Notes: generated by a model from the letters alone, not told the origin. Counted from the first letter of the stretch, positions 23,916-33,025 are shown. The stretch: DNA of 51,761 nucleotides from an uncultured Lachnospiraceae bacterium (GCA_930989745.1 CAKNMY010000006.1:1-51761), one strand, 5' to 3'. Program-made: numbers and translations.

Positions 23916-25013
23916 TCACACCCCGTCCGCTTCACTTCCCGCTCCGCTGTCATCATCCTGCGTCTCTGTGCCGGAACCATCCGTTTCGGCATCTTCACCG
24001 CTCTGCGCGTCCGCGCCCGCTTCACCAGTCTCACTTTCGCCGTCTTCCTGCGCCTGCTCTTCCATTCTCTGCTGCGCCGCTTCTTCCTGTGTCTGCTGCT
24101 CCGCCTCAGTCAGATCCTTCTCAAAAATAATATTCTCGGTACTTGGCGTAAAATCCTCCATGTGCAGAACACCCGAAAGGTTCCGGATACTCGGAAGAAT
24201 TGCTGCCACACGAATAAGCTTCTCCTCCAGCTCCTCATCCTGTCCCAGCTGTACTCTGACATTTCCATAGTGCAGAATCATATCATAGTCCGCGCTGAAC
24301 TCCACGCTGTCGGGTACGATATCATATTTGTCCACCATGCGGGCAATGCCGTGGATGGTATTGAATACTTTTGTATTCTCTACCGGGAGCTGTTCCCCTA
24401 CCACAGCGCGGTCAAAAGAAAGGCCTGTCACCAGCGGGATATTCGTGAGCGCCGGATAAAACTGGGCAGACGTCTCCTCTTCTGTACTGCCGGCTTCTTC
24501 CTCGCCTCCGTCTACACTCTGCGGCGCCAGCACATCCTCCTGGCTTTCCGCGTCCGCACTGTCCGAAGCGCCGTCTGTGCTTTCGGCAGCCGGTCCGGCC
24601 TCAGCGCTGTCTGCCGCTGTCTCCGTACACTCCAGCACAATTCCTTCCGCATCAAAATACCAGTCGTTTCCCTCAAACTGCACATATCCGATCAGCTGCT
24701 TTTCATTTACACGGATCACAACCTTATTATTGCTGACTCTCTCGATATCAATAGACTCAATCAGCGCCTCCTCTGGATCCACATGGCTGTGGAACTTCTC
24801 AATCAGGAGCGTATTCCAGGCAAAGGGCCCCGTAAGCGCCATTTCCCGGATTTCCTGTTCTGTAAATCTTGTATTTCCCACAACCTCTACCGCAGTTACC
24901 CGAAACAGCAGCGCAAAAGCCAGTATCCCCGCCGCCGCGAGTCCGGCGGCAGAGGCAAAGATGATACGCCTGGTCTTCCGGTTCAGATTTCTCATAAAAG
25001 TGGTTTTCTTCAT
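23916..25013 (-). CDS. ftsQ: Cell division protein FtsQ/DivIB
   Basis: 365-aa bitopic membrane protein of the divisome. Seen: a short basic cytosolic N-terminus, one membrane segment (residues ~19-38), the POTRA domain (VTAVEVVGNTRFTEQEIREMA, ~40-110), a beta domain interrupted by a Glu/Asp/Ser-rich insert (~130-185), and a long acidic Gln/Glu tail (~285-365). The insert and tail make it longer than most FtsQ proteins. Its ATG overlaps the murA stop by 4 nt (ATGA), so translation is coupled. Confidence 0.9.
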   Translation of the reverse strand: MKKTTFMRNLNRKTRRIIFASAAGLAAAGILAFALLFRVTAVEVVGNTRFTEQEIREMALTGPFAWNTLLIEKFHSHVDPEEALIESIDIERVSNNKVVIRVNEKQLIGYVQFEGNDWYFDAEGIVLECTETAADSAEAGPAAESTDGASDSADAESQEDVLAPQSVDGGEEEAGSTEEETSAQFYPALTNIPLVTGLSFDRAVVGEQLPVENTKVFNTIHGIARMVDKYDIVPDSVEFSADYDMILHYGNVRVQLGQDEELEEKLIRVAAILPSIRNLSGVLHMEDFTPSTENIIFEKDLTEAEQQTQEEAAQQRMEEQAQEDGESETGEAGADAQSGEDAETDGSGTETQDDDSGAGSEADGV

Positions 25014-26269
25014 GCTCTCCTCCGTTTATACATCTTACCTCCCAATCCCCGTATCTTCTCCTCCATTTTCTCATATCCGCGTTCCATATACTGCGGATCG
25101 TAAATTCTCGTAATGCCTCCGGCGGACAGGCCCGCAATCACCAGCGCTGCTCCGCCCCGCAGATCCCACGCTTTCACATCCGTGCCTTTCAGGGGCCTTC
25201 CGCGCACCTGTGCCGTACTGCCGGAAACAGAAATATCCGCTCCCATCTTTTTCAGTTCCCCAACAGTCCGGAAGCGGTCCTCAAAGATATTCTCCTCTAT
25301 TTTTCCCAGTCCCGGCAGAGCGGACAGCGCCGCCATCAGAGGGGACTGCAGATCGGTGGGAAATCCGGGATAACATCCCGTCCTCACCTGCAGACATTCA
25401 GGAAGAGCTATCCTCCTGCTGTCCGTTCTTAGTTTACCACCGTTGTATTCATATTGTCCACCCATTTTCTGATACACTTCCAGAAGCGCGCCCATCTCCC
25501 CCGGGTCAGCTCCTGTCAGCGTCACCCTCCCGCGTACCGCAGCGCCCGCCAGAAGATACGTTCCGGCCGCAATCCGGTCTGCCGGAATTACAAATTCTCC
25601 TGCCGCGTGCCGTACGGGGCCTGATACCGTCAGGACGGGACCTCCGACTCCCTCCACACGCACTCCCATCCTGCGCAGAAAACGGCAGAGGCAGGAGATC
25701 TCCGGTTCTCTGGCACAGTTTCTGAGGGTCGTGGTTCCGGATGCCCCGGCGGCGGCAAGAAGCGCATTTTCCGTAGCTCCCACGCTCGATTTTTCAAAGG
25801 TAAAATCCACCCCATGCAGGTTCCTGCAGGACGCCCGAAGCATTCCATCCTCTGCCTGAATCTTCGCTCCCATCGCCTCCAGCACCTTGATGTGCAGATC
25901 GATCGGACGCTTCCCGATGGTACAGCCTCCGGGGCACGCAATCGTGACGCTGCCGCAGCGGGCGAGCATGCTGCCTAAGAGCATCACCGAGGAGCGCATC
26001 TTTTCCGCCGGACCCCTGGGTATGACTGTGCTGCCGATGTTCGCGCAGTCCAGCCGCAGCGCGCCTTTCTCCCGGCTGGTACGCACTCCCGCGCTTCTCA
26101 AAATCTCCTCCATGGTCCTCACATCCGCAATGTCCGGACATCTTCTCAGCACGCTGGTCCCGGAAAATAAAAGCGCCGCAGCCATCACCGGAAGCGCCGC
26201 GTTCTTCGAGCCCTGCACTTCTATCTCGCCGTCCAGCCTCGCCGGACCTTCGATCTCATACCATTCCAC
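25010..26269 (-). CDS. murA: UDP-N-acetylglucosamine 1-carboxyvinyltransferase MurA
   Basis: 419-aa enzyme adding enolpyruvate from PEP to UDP-GlcNAc, the first committed step of peptidoglycan synthesis and the target of fosfomycin. Seen: VQGSKNAALPVMAAALL, the active-site Cys in GGCTIGKRPIDLHIK, SSVGATENALLAA and GCYPGFPTDLQSP. The start is taken as GTG at 26269 with GGGAG 9 nt upstream (product MEWYEIEGPA). An in-frame ATG at 26347 lies inside the inserted 29-bp element and has no ribosome site. It occupies the place where murG is often found in dcw clusters. Confidence 0.95.
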   Translation of the reverse strand: MEWYEIEGPARLDGEIEVQGSKNAALPVMAAALLFSGTSVLRRCPDIADVRTMEEILRSAGVRTSREKGALRLDCANIGSTVIPRGPAEKMRSSVMLLGSMLARCGSVTIACPGGCTIGKRPIDLHIKVLEAMGAKIQAEDGMLRASCRNLHGVDFTFEKSSVGATENALLAAAGASGTTTLRNCAREPEISCLCRFLRRMGVRVEGVGGPVLTVSGPVRHAAGEFVIPADRIAAGTYLLAGAAVRGRVTLTGADPGEMGALLEVYQKMGGQYEYNGGKLRTDSRRIALPECLQVRTGCYPGFPTDLQSPLMAALSALPGLGKIEENIFEDRFRTVGELKKMGADISVSGSTAQVRGRPLKGTDVKAWDLRGGAALVIAGLSAGGITRIYDPQYMERGYEKMEEKIRGLGGKMYKRRRA

Positions 26270-26324
26270 AAAAGCACGCTCCCAAACTCCTCTCGCTGTT
26301 ACTATATGCAGAAACAGCACAGGA

Positions 26325-26332
26325 TGTGTAAG
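26325..26332. repeat. Target-site duplication, left copy
   Basis: tgtgtaag, directly abutting the 29-bp element and repeated exactly at 26362-26369. Confidence 0.75.
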
Positions 26333-26361
26333 GTTACAGTTCAGCAAGGCTGAACTGTTAC
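26333..26361. mobile_element. 29-bp minimal copy of the miniature element
   Basis: The sequence is made only of two ~13-bp arms (gttacagttcagc and gctgaactgttac, one mismatch) around an aag loop. It matches the terminal 29 nt of the 134-bp element (2495-2523) at 27 of 29 positions. It is flanked by a perfect 8-bp direct repeat, tgtgtaag, at 26325-26332 and 26362-26369. It lies in the 102-bp gap between the ftsW stop and the murA start. It can form a strong RNA hairpin but has no U-tract. Confidence 0.75.
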
Positions 26362-26369
26362 TGTGTAAG
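26362..26369. repeat. Target-site duplication, right copy
   Basis: Second copy of tgtgtaag, 3 nt beyond the ftsW stop. Confidence 0.75.
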
Positions 26370-26371
26370 CG

Positions 26372-27460
26372 TCAGGTAATTCCTCTGCTCCTCCTGCTGA
26401 CGCTCAGCGCCAGGCCCATCTCTGCCAGCAAAAAGAGCACTGAGGTGCCTCCGTAGCTCACAAACGGCAGCGTGATCCCGGTATTTGGAATGGTATTTGT
26501 CACGACCGCGATATTCAGTATGACCTGCATTGCCATATGTCCCATGATTCCGGAGGCAATCAGCGCTCCGGCCAGATCTGCCGCGTGCGTCGCAATAACC
26601 ATGAGCCGCCACACCAGCAGGGAAAATATAAGGATCAGCACTGACGCGCCGAACAGCCCGAGTTCCTCGCAGATAATCGAAAATATCATATCATTCTGCG
26701 CCTCGGGCACGAACCCCAGCTTCTGAAGGCTGTTTCCAAATCCTTTCCCAAAGATCCCGCCGCTTCCGATCGCATACAGCCCCTGGATCGTCTGAAATCC
26801 CTTTTCATACGCCTCCGGATCTCTCCAGATCGCGAGGCGCTCCAGCCGGTAGCTCTCAAGGCTCAAAAACACAGCGATAAACGCGATTCCCGCTCCGCCG
26901 ATCGCAATAAACTGTAAATATTTGGGATTTGCCACAAAAACCAGCATGACACCGATGCCGAGAATAATGATCGCAGTGCTCAGATTGTTGGAGCCCACCA
27001 GCCCCACAATCGGAAGAAGCCATCCCATCGTGCGCACCATAAAGAACAGGTTATCCGTCTTTTTCCTGGTTTTCTCGATACGGTATGTGAGAAAGAGCAC
27101 CACCGCCACCTTTGCAAACTCCGCAGGCTGAAAAGAGAGAGGGCCAAGCGAGAGCCACCGCTTGGATCCGTTGATCTCCTGGCCCACAAACAGCACTGCC
27201 AGAGACAGGCCCAGAGATACCGCATAAACAGCGGGCGCAAATTTTAAGAGTATATGATAGTCGATCCTGGACACAGCCGCCATGGCTATTACACCCAGGA
27301 TGGTCGCAAAGAGCTGTTTTTTGAAATAATACGCGGGATCGTCAAACTTTACCCTGCCATTGTATGTACTCGTACTGTAGAGCAGCACCAGACCGAATAC
27401 CGCCAATATCACCACAAGGACCAGCAGGGTCCCGTCCGGCCTGTTTTTCTTCACCGGCAT
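26372..27460 (-). CDS. ftsW: Septal peptidoglycan polymerase FtsW (SEDS family)
   Basis: 362-aa polytopic protein with ten predicted membrane segments; polymerises lipid II at the septum with a class B PBP. Seen: GSKRWLSLGPLSFQPAEFAKVA, the SEDS signature with the catalytic Asp region further on, NLSTAIIILGIG, FVPEAQNDMIFSIICEELG, and TNTIPNTGITLPFVSYGGTS near the C-terminus. RodA is the alternative SEDS protein, but the position in the division cluster argues for FtsW. murA follows after a 102-bp gap that holds the 29-bp element. Confidence 0.92.
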   Translation of the reverse strand: MPVKKNRPDGTLLVLVVILAVFGLVLLYSTSTYNGRVKFDDPAYYFKKQLFATILGVIAMAAVSRIDYHILLKFAPAVYAVSLGLSLAVLFVGQEINGSKRWLSLGPLSFQPAEFAKVAVVLFLTYRIEKTRKKTDNLFFMVRTMGWLLPIVGLVGSNNLSTAIIILGIGVMLVFVANPKYLQFIAIGGAGIAFIAVFLSLESYRLERLAIWRDPEAYEKGFQTIQGLYAIGSGGIFGKGFGNSLQKLGFVPEAQNDMIFSIICEELGLFGASVLILIFSLLVWRLMVIATHAADLAGALIASGIMGHMAMQVILNIAVVTNTIPNTGITLPFVSYGGTSVLFLLAEMGLALSVSRRSRGIT

Positions 27461-27546
27461 CCACCCGTCTCTCCGAACGCTTTATACAGCTTATGTCCTG
27501 TGCCGGGATTTATGCCGGAAAGCTGCGCTGCCTGCAGCCTAAAAGC

Positions 27547-27579
27547 AAGGGAAGCGCCAGCATCAACTGCACTTCCCTT
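27547..27579 (-). terminator. Rho-independent terminator of murD
   Basis: On the minus strand a 10-bp stem (aagggaagtg/cgcttccctt, one G-U pair), a 13-nt loop, then gcttttag, 11 nt past the murD stop. A TATAAA at 27481-27486 in the remaining gap could be a weak -10 for ftsW. Confidence 0.65.
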
Positions 27580-27589
27580 TGCCTGTTCT

Positions 27590-28957
27590 CTATAAACTCT
27601 TCACGTATTCCTTAAACATATCTCCGCGCTGTTCGTAATTATCAAACTGACCCCAGCTTGCGCAGGCTGGAGACAGCAGAACGGCGTCCCCGGGATTTGC
27701 CTTCGCGGCGCAGATCTTTACGGCTTCCTCCAGATTATCAGCTAAAATCGTATCCATGAAGCCGCATGCGTGCGCCGCCTGCTCAATCTTCTCCCTCGTC
27801 TGTCCGATCAGGACGAGAAAGCGCACTTTTCCGTCAAACGCACGGATCCATTCTTCATAGGAAGATTCCTTATCATAGCCTCCTCCGATCAGCAGTGTCG
27901 GGCGGTTCATCGCCTGGATGCCCTTGATCGCCGCATCGGGGTTGGTTCCTTTGGAATCGTTATAGTATGCCACTCCGTTCTTCTCAGTCACATATTCAAT
28001 GCGGTGCGCGACTCCGGCAAACGCGCGGACGCTGCCGCGAATACTCTCCATGGGAACGCCCGCCCTGTATGCCAGCGCTACCGCGGTCATCACATTCTCA
28101 AAGTTGTGAAGGCCCAGAATCTTCAGCTCATCGGTGCGCACCACCGGAACTTCTCCGCTGTCATCTTTCCAGATAATTGTATCCCCTTCGAGGAAAATTC
28201 CCTTCTCCAGCCGGCGCAGAGAGGAAAAATAGACCACATTCGTCTTCTTCTCCAGAGCAGCTCCGAACTCTCTCAGGGTTTCATCCTCATAATTCAGTAC
28301 ACAGAAGTCTTCCATGGTCTGATTCCGGGTAATGGACTCCTTCACCCTTATATATTCTTCCATCGTATGATGGCGGTTCAGATGATCCTCCGTGATATTC
28401 GTGATCGCGCTTCCTACAGGATGGAATTCCTCGATCGTCTCAAGCTGAAAGCTGCTGATCTCAGCAACTGTGACAGAATTCTCCTCCATCTCCAGCGCTA
28501 CTGAGGTATAGGGAATTCCAATATTGCCAACTACAAAAACGCTCTCTTCCCAGTCTTTCATAATCTCACCGAGCAGCGCCGTGCTGGTAGTCTTTCCGTT
28601 AGTTCCCGTAATGGCAAGCACGCGGCGGCTTTTGCTCATGCGGTAGGCAAGCTCCACCTCACCCCAGATTCTGACGCCCCTGTCACGGATTGCGTTCACC
28701 AGAGGCAGATCGGTTGGAACACCGGGACTCAGCACAGCCAGATCAAGCCGCCCGATCTCCTTCTCATCGAGCTCCTCCCCCAAAAGCACCTCCGCATGGG
28801 AAGTGTCCTTTAACTTTGCCAGAATATCCGCCTTCGCGAGCTTCTCATTCCCATCGTAAATCACAATATCAGCACCTGTGTGCGCCAGCAGATCTGCCGC
28901 TCCGATTCCGCTGATTCCGGAACCAAAGACCAGCACTCTTTTATCTCTTAAATCCAT
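27590..28957 (-). CDS. murD: UDP-N-acetylmuramoylalanine--D-glutamate ligase MurD
   Basis: 455-aa ATP-dependent ligase adding D-Glu to UDP-MurNAc-L-Ala. Seen: VLVFGSGISGIGAADLL (N-terminal nucleotide-sugar domain), the ATP loop ITGTNGKTTSTALLGEI (~residues 112-128), NITEDHLNRH, HRIEYVTEKNGVAYYNDSKGTNPDAAIKGI and LLSPACASWGQFDNYEQRG, the family end motif. The ATG at 28957 has AAGGAG 9 nt upstream; a longer in-frame start (29053) would lie inside the promoter. It has its own promoter (29025-29053) and terminator. mraY, which commonly precedes murD, is absent. Confidence 0.96.
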   Translation of the reverse strand: MDLRDKRVLVFGSGISGIGAADLLAHTGADIVIYDGNEKLAKADILAKLKDTSHAEVLLGEELDEKEIGRLDLAVLSPGVPTDLPLVNAIRDRGVRIWGEVELAYRMSKSRRVLAITGTNGKTTSTALLGEIMKDWEESVFVVGNIGIPYTSVALEMEENSVTVAEISSFQLETIEEFHPVGSAITNITEDHLNRHHTMEEYIRVKESITRNQTMEDFCVLNYEDETLREFGAALEKKTNVVYFSSLRRLEKGIFLEGDTIIWKDDSGEVPVVRTDELKILGLHNFENVMTAVALAYRAGVPMESIRGSVRAFAGVAHRIEYVTEKNGVAYYNDSKGTNPDAAIKGIQAMNRPTLLIGGGYDKESSYEEWIRAFDGKVRFLVLIGQTREKIEQAAHACGFMDTILADNLEEAVKICAAKANPGDAVLLSPACASWGQFDNYEQRGDMFKEYVKSL

Positions 28958-28986
28958 GTCTCTCTTCTCCTTTGATTTCCTCCAAC

Positions 28987-29009
28987 GGGGCTGACTGAAA
29001 GATTCAGCC
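28987..29009 (-). other. Leader hairpin of murD
   Basis: ggggctga and tcagcccc form an 8-bp stem in the 5' leader of the murD transcript, between promoter and ribosome site. It has no U-tract; its role is unknown. Confidence 0.4.
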
Positions 29010-29024
29010 CCTGTGCTGGTATTA

Positions 29025-29053
29025 AGTATAAGACTTTCCCTGAGACTTCGCAA
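29025..29053 (-). promoter_or_regulatory. Sigma-A promoter of murD
   Basis: On the minus strand TTGCGA (29048-29053), a 17-bp spacer and TATACT (29025-29030). It lies in the 120-bp gap between the second PBP gene and murD, at the place where mraY is expected. Confidence 0.65.
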
Positions 29054-29077
29054 CCATTTCCGCTAAAAAGGAGGGAT

Positions 29078-30808
29078 TTACGGCTCCCGCTCAATCCCAA
29101 GATACGGCAGAACGTCCTCAAAAATTTCCTTTATCACCGGTGCGGCGATCGTTCCTCCGTAGTAGATCCCCTGCGGATCATTGATGATGCACAGGGCAAG
29201 CACCTGCGGATTCTCCGCCGGCGCGAATCCCAGAAAGGAGGAGATATACCGGTTCGCGCTTCGCGGAAGTGTCTGTGATGTCGCAGTCTTTCCGCCGATG
29301 GAATATCCCTCAATATAGGCGTTCTTTCCGGAGCCTTCCGACACTACGCTCTCCAGAATCATCCGCACCTGCGCGGAAGTCTCACCGGATACGATTCCCT
29401 CCTCGGCCGGGTACTCCAACGTCTCAATCACTTTCCCGTCCTCGTCCTGCACCTCCACCCCGAAGTGCGGCGTTACCCGTCTTCCTCCATTGATCAGAGA
29501 ACTCACTGTGGTGGCAAGCTGAATAGGGGTAATCTGAAAAGACTGGCCGAACGAGATCGTCGCAAGCTCCACCTCCCCGATATTTTCCTTCTCATGCATA
29601 ATCGTGCCCGCCTCTCCCGGCAGGTCGATGCCGGTCTTTTTCAGCAGTCCGAACTGCTCAAAATACTGATAAAAATGATCCACCCCCAGCCGCAGGCCTA
29701 CGTCAATGAAGCCCGGGTTGCAGGAATTCTGCGCCGCCTGCAGAAAAGTCTCCGTTCCATGTCCGGTCCGCTTGTGGCAGTGAATACGGCGGTCCTCCAC
29801 GATTCGATATCCCGGGCATAAAAACGTATCGTCGAGCGTCACAACACCCTCCTCGAGCCCTGCGGACATCGTAATAATCTTGAACGTAGATCCCGGTTCG
29901 TATGTATCGTTGATGCAGGCATTTCTCCACATCTGATTGCGCAGGTCCTGGATCTCCTGCTCGGAGAGTCCGTCTGTGACAGTTCCCTCCGGCAGCGTAA
30001 AGGGATCATTCAGATCAAACTCCGGGACATTCACGCAGGCATAGATCTCTCCGTTCTGCGGATTCATCAGCAGGATGGAAACACCGTCCGCCTGTTTTTT
30101 CTCCATAACTTTTTCCGCAGCCTGCTGGGCGTATTCCTGGATATTGCGGTCCAGACTGATGTGCAGATCATAACCAGGCACAGGATCTACGCGGCTTTCT
30201 CCGATGCCGTTCAGCTCGATTCCGCGGGCGTCGGTCGTGGTGAGAATCTTTCCGTTAATGCCCTGAAGCACCTCGTCGTATTTTACCTCCAGGCCGATGA
30301 TTCCCTGATTGTCTGCCCCGGTAAAACCCAGCACTCTCGATGCCAGATCGCCGTACGGGTAATACCGTTTGAAATCTTCATCCACCTTCACGCCCGCGTA
30401 ACCGTATTCCCGGATCCTGTCCCCGGTCTCCTTATCCACATTCGCCTTGACACGTTCGATGGAAGATACTTTCTCCACCCTTTTTCGCACAGTTTCCTCA
30501 GAGAGATCCAGCTCCTCGGAGAGCATTGCGATCACTTTCTCCGGTTCCTCGATCTGGCTGTGGATCACGGAGATCGTGCAGACCGTCCTGTTCGCCGCCA
30601 GGATCTCTCCGTTAGCGTCTATAATCCTGCCCCGAGCCGCCTTGATATCGCGCTCCCGCTCATGAAGGTCGTCCGCCTTCTGAGCGTAATAATCAGACCG
30701 GAACACCATAAGATACACCAGTCTGCCGATCAGCCCCGCCAGCATCACAGCGCAGCAGGTGAAGACGATGACAATCTTCTTTTTATTATACGTTCTGTTC
30801 TTCTTCAT
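29078..30808 (-). CDS. Class B penicillin-binding protein (FtsI/SpoVD-like), second copy
   Basis: 576-aa membrane-anchored transpeptidase. Seen: one N-terminal membrane segment (residues ~12-33), a class B dimerisation region (RGRIIDANGEILAAN and FKRYYPYGDLASRVLGFTG), the catalytic Ser in EPGSTFKI, the second motif QNSCNPGF (SxN), and a third motif GGKTATSQT with Ala in place of the usual Gly of KTG. No PASTA domains. The ATG at 30808 has GGAG 5-6 nt upstream. It follows another class B PBP gene; SpoVD (spore cortex) or PBP2-type division roles are both possible. A terminator and a likely promoter separate it from the upstream gene. Confidence 0.88.
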   Translation of the reverse strand: MKKNRTYNKKKIVIVFTCCAVMLAGLIGRLVYLMVFRSDYYAQKADDLHERERDIKAARGRIIDANGEILAANRTVCTISVIHSQIEEPEKVIAMLSEELDLSEETVRKRVEKVSSIERVKANVDKETGDRIREYGYAGVKVDEDFKRYYPYGDLASRVLGFTGADNQGIIGLEVKYDEVLQGINGKILTTTDARGIELNGIGESRVDPVPGYDLHISLDRNIQEYAQQAAEKVMEKKQADGVSILLMNPQNGEIYACVNVPEFDLNDPFTLPEGTVTDGLSEQEIQDLRNQMWRNACINDTYEPGSTFKIITMSAGLEEGVVTLDDTFLCPGYRIVEDRRIHCHKRTGHGTETFLQAAQNSCNPGFIDVGLRLGVDHFYQYFEQFGLLKKTGIDLPGEAGTIMHEKENIGEVELATISFGQSFQITPIQLATTVSSLINGGRRVTPHFGVEVQDEDGKVIETLEYPAEEGIVSGETSAQVRMILESVVSEGSGKNAYIEGYSIGGKTATSQTLPRSANRYISSFLGFAPAENPQVLALCIINDPQGIYYGGTIAAPVIKEIFEDVLPYLGIEREP

Positions 30809-30836
30809 ATCCACTCCGCAGCAGTTCCTTCCTCTA

Positions 30837-30866
30837 TGTATATGCGGAAGCCGGAAACGTATGCAA
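30837..30866 (-). promoter_or_regulatory. Possible promoter of the second PBP gene
   Basis: On the minus strand TTGCAT (30861-30866), an 18-bp spacer and TATACA (30837-30842). The -35 overlaps the U-tract of the preceding terminator. Confidence 0.45.
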
Positions 30867-30909
30867 AAAGGGGAACACACGGGTACCGGGCCTTCGTGTG
30901 TTCCCCTTT
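30863..30909 (-). terminator. Rho-independent terminator of the mraZ-rsmH-ftsL-pbp unit
   Basis: A perfect 15-bp stem (aaaggggaacacacg and its complement), a 13-nt loop and, on the minus strand, CTTTTTGC after the stem. It lies 46 nt past the stop of the first PBP gene. Confidence 0.85.
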
Positions 30910-30955
30910 ATTCTGTAATTTTACTCTGTCTGATACTGCGCGTGGTCTCAGCTGC

Positions 30956-33025
30956 TCAGTTCAGGTATTCGCTCTCGTCATTTGTGATTCCATTGCTTGT
31001 CAGATCGTTATTGTCGTCACTCTCAGGACTCTCCAGCGGATCCGGAAGATCTCCCGTAACGCCCTCCTCGACCGTATTCTCATCTGCAGTCGTGATCGGG
31101 TTTCCGTTCTCGTCCTCGTCCGGAAAGATGTTCAGATACGGAAGAAGCTCCGAAAATACGCCTCTTGCGATCTCCTTCATGTTGGAACCGTCCTCCTGAT
31201 TCTCCTGATTCGGCTCGTCCACAACCACATAGACAACTACCTCCGGGTTATCCAGAGGAGCAAATCCGATAAAGGAAAGCAGGTATTTGCCGTTGCCGCG
31301 GGGATACTTCTCCGCAGTACCTGTCTTTCCGCCCATGCTGTAGCCGCTGATCTTCACCTGTGTCGCCGTACCGCCTTCCTTCAGCGGTTCAGCGCAGTAG
31401 CCGCGAACCAGATCAGACACCTCCTGAGAAACGGTCTTCTTAAACAGCGTCGGCTCGATCGTCTCTACCACAGAGCCGTCGCTTCCGATAATCTCGCTCA
31501 CCAGATGAGGCTGGTAATAATTCCCGCCATTAATCACGGAGCAAAACGCTGCCGCCTCCTGCACCATATTGACGGTAAGGCCCTGCCCAAAGGCAGAGAC
31601 AGCCAGGTCTACAACTCCCATGCTGTCGGTATCGAAGATCGCTCCTGAATTCTCATTCGGCAGATCAATGCCTGTGCGGGAACCGAAACTGAAGATACTC
31701 TCGTATTTGATCATATCCTCAACGCCCATCTTCTCTCCGATCTCCATCATCGCCACATTGCAGGAATGTTTGATCGCCTCGGCCAGCGTCTGCGTGCCGT
31801 GGCTTCCCGTACATCCGATGGTACGGTCTCCCACCTGCAGGGAGCCGGTACAGGTAAAGGTATCGTCCGGGCTGATAGCGCCGGACTCCAGAGCCGCCGC
31901 CACGGTCATGGGCTTAATCGTGGAACCCGGCTCAAAAGCCTGGGATACCGCGTAGTTCGTCCAGATGGCGCTGAGGCTCTCAACCGTCGTCTCATCGTCC
32001 ATTGCGTCAATCTCTGACTGGCTGTAAAACGGCGTCAGATCCGTCGGATTGTTCAGATCGTACCAGTCTGTGGAGTCCATGCCGAGAATCTCCCCGGTGT
32101 TCGGATCCATGACCAGAATCGCCGCGTTCTTGGCTCCGTTGCCGCCGTTCTCTCCCAGCTTCTCATTAAACTCCTCCAGATACTTCCTCAATATCTGCTG
32201 AACATTCGCATCCAGCGTCGTGCGGATGCTGTTGCCGTCCTTTGCCTCGATGATTGTCTGTTCCACATCCGCGTCTGTATTATAATATCCGTACTGTCTG
32301 CCGTCCACACCATTCAGTACGCTGGAATAGTACGCCTCCAGTCCCCAGTCCGCCTCATTGCCGCTGTAGGTAAAGCCTATCGTATCGCATGCCAGAGATC
32401 CCAGCGGATACGTCCTGTGATAATTGTCCTCGAACCACACGCCCCTGACGTTATTGCGGATTGTGCGCTCTTCCTCAGAAAGCCCTGAGTCTTCATCGTC
32501 GGCCGCATTCACGTATTCCTCAAACGCCTTTTTCTGGTCGATCGAGAGTTCCCTCTGCAGGATCTGATACTGGCTGTCCCTCGTCTCCTCGCTCTCCAGC
32601 CGGCTTCGGATATCCTCTTCGGACAGACCGAGAATGTTCACCAGAGCCTCCACTGTGGGTTCCACGTAGGGCTGTGTGTCCTGCCCGTCTTTTGTGACCA
32701 CGGTATTCACAACCTTGCAGTCCAAAATGACGTTGTACACCTTCTCGCTCGTGGCAAGGATCGTGCCGTTTCTGTCCAGAATATCGCCTCTGCGAAACGG
32801 GATTGTCCTGCTCTCATACTTCTGCTGAGACTGGCTGAGCACCTGCCTGGTGTAGCGGTCCCCGTCTTTTGCGTTAATATACGTAATTCGGATGGATAAA
32901 CCGACTAAAGCCAGTACGACTACAACAAATAGTCCTACCAGCTTCTTTCTGACGGTTCCGTTAATCTTAATATTCTTCAGTTTTTCGTCCGTATTGCGGA
33001 CTCTTCTCTTTCTTTTCTTCTGCAC
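30956..33025 (-). CDS. Class B penicillin-binding protein (FtsI/PBP2B-like), first copy
   Basis: 689-aa membrane-anchored transpeptidase, probably the main septal enzyme. Seen: one membrane segment (residues ~28-48), RRGDILDRNGTILATSEKVYN, the catalytic Ser in EPGSTIKPM, KHSCNVAMM (SxN) and GGKTGTAEKYPRG (KTG). The C-terminal ~50 residues are Asp/Glu/Asn-rich without a PASTA domain. The start is GTG at 33025, 8 nt beyond the ftsL stop. It follows ftsL as FtsI/PBP2B does in most dcw clusters. Confidence 0.9.
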   Translation of the reverse strand: MQKKRKRRVRNTDEKLKNIKINGTVRKKLVGLFVVVVLALVGLSIRITYINAKDGDRYTRQVLSQSQQKYESRTIPFRRGDILDRNGTILATSEKVYNVILDCKVVNTVVTKDGQDTQPYVEPTVEALVNILGLSEEDIRSRLESEETRDSQYQILQRELSIDQKKAFEEYVNAADDEDSGLSEEERTIRNNVRGVWFEDNYHRTYPLGSLACDTIGFTYSGNEADWGLEAYYSSVLNGVDGRQYGYYNTDADVEQTIIEAKDGNSIRTTLDANVQQILRKYLEEFNEKLGENGGNGAKNAAILVMDPNTGEILGMDSTDWYDLNNPTDLTPFYSQSEIDAMDDETTVESLSAIWTNYAVSQAFEPGSTIKPMTVAAALESGAISPDDTFTCTGSLQVGDRTIGCTGSHGTQTLAEAIKHSCNVAMMEIGEKMGVEDMIKYESIFSFGSRTGIDLPNENSGAIFDTDSMGVVDLAVSAFGQGLTVNMVQEAAAFCSVINGGNYYQPHLVSEIIGSDGSVVETIEPTLFKKTVSQEVSDLVRGYCAEPLKEGGTATQVKISGYSMGGKTGTAEKYPRGNGKYLLSFIGFAPLDNPEVVVYVVVDEPNQENQEDGSNMKEIARGVFSELLPYLNIFPDEDENGNPITTADENTVEEGVTGDLPDPLESPESDDNNDLTSNGITNDESEYLN

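Noticed and set aside
23802..25103. Open frame of 433 codons on the plus strand over ftsQ
   Set aside because: Antisense to ftsQ and the end of murA; Arg/Leu-rich product and no ribosome site.
30161..31648. Open frame of 495 codons on the plus strand
   Set aside because: It is antisense to two conserved PBP genes, has no ribosome site, and its product is rich in His, Arg and Leu as expected of a shadow frame.
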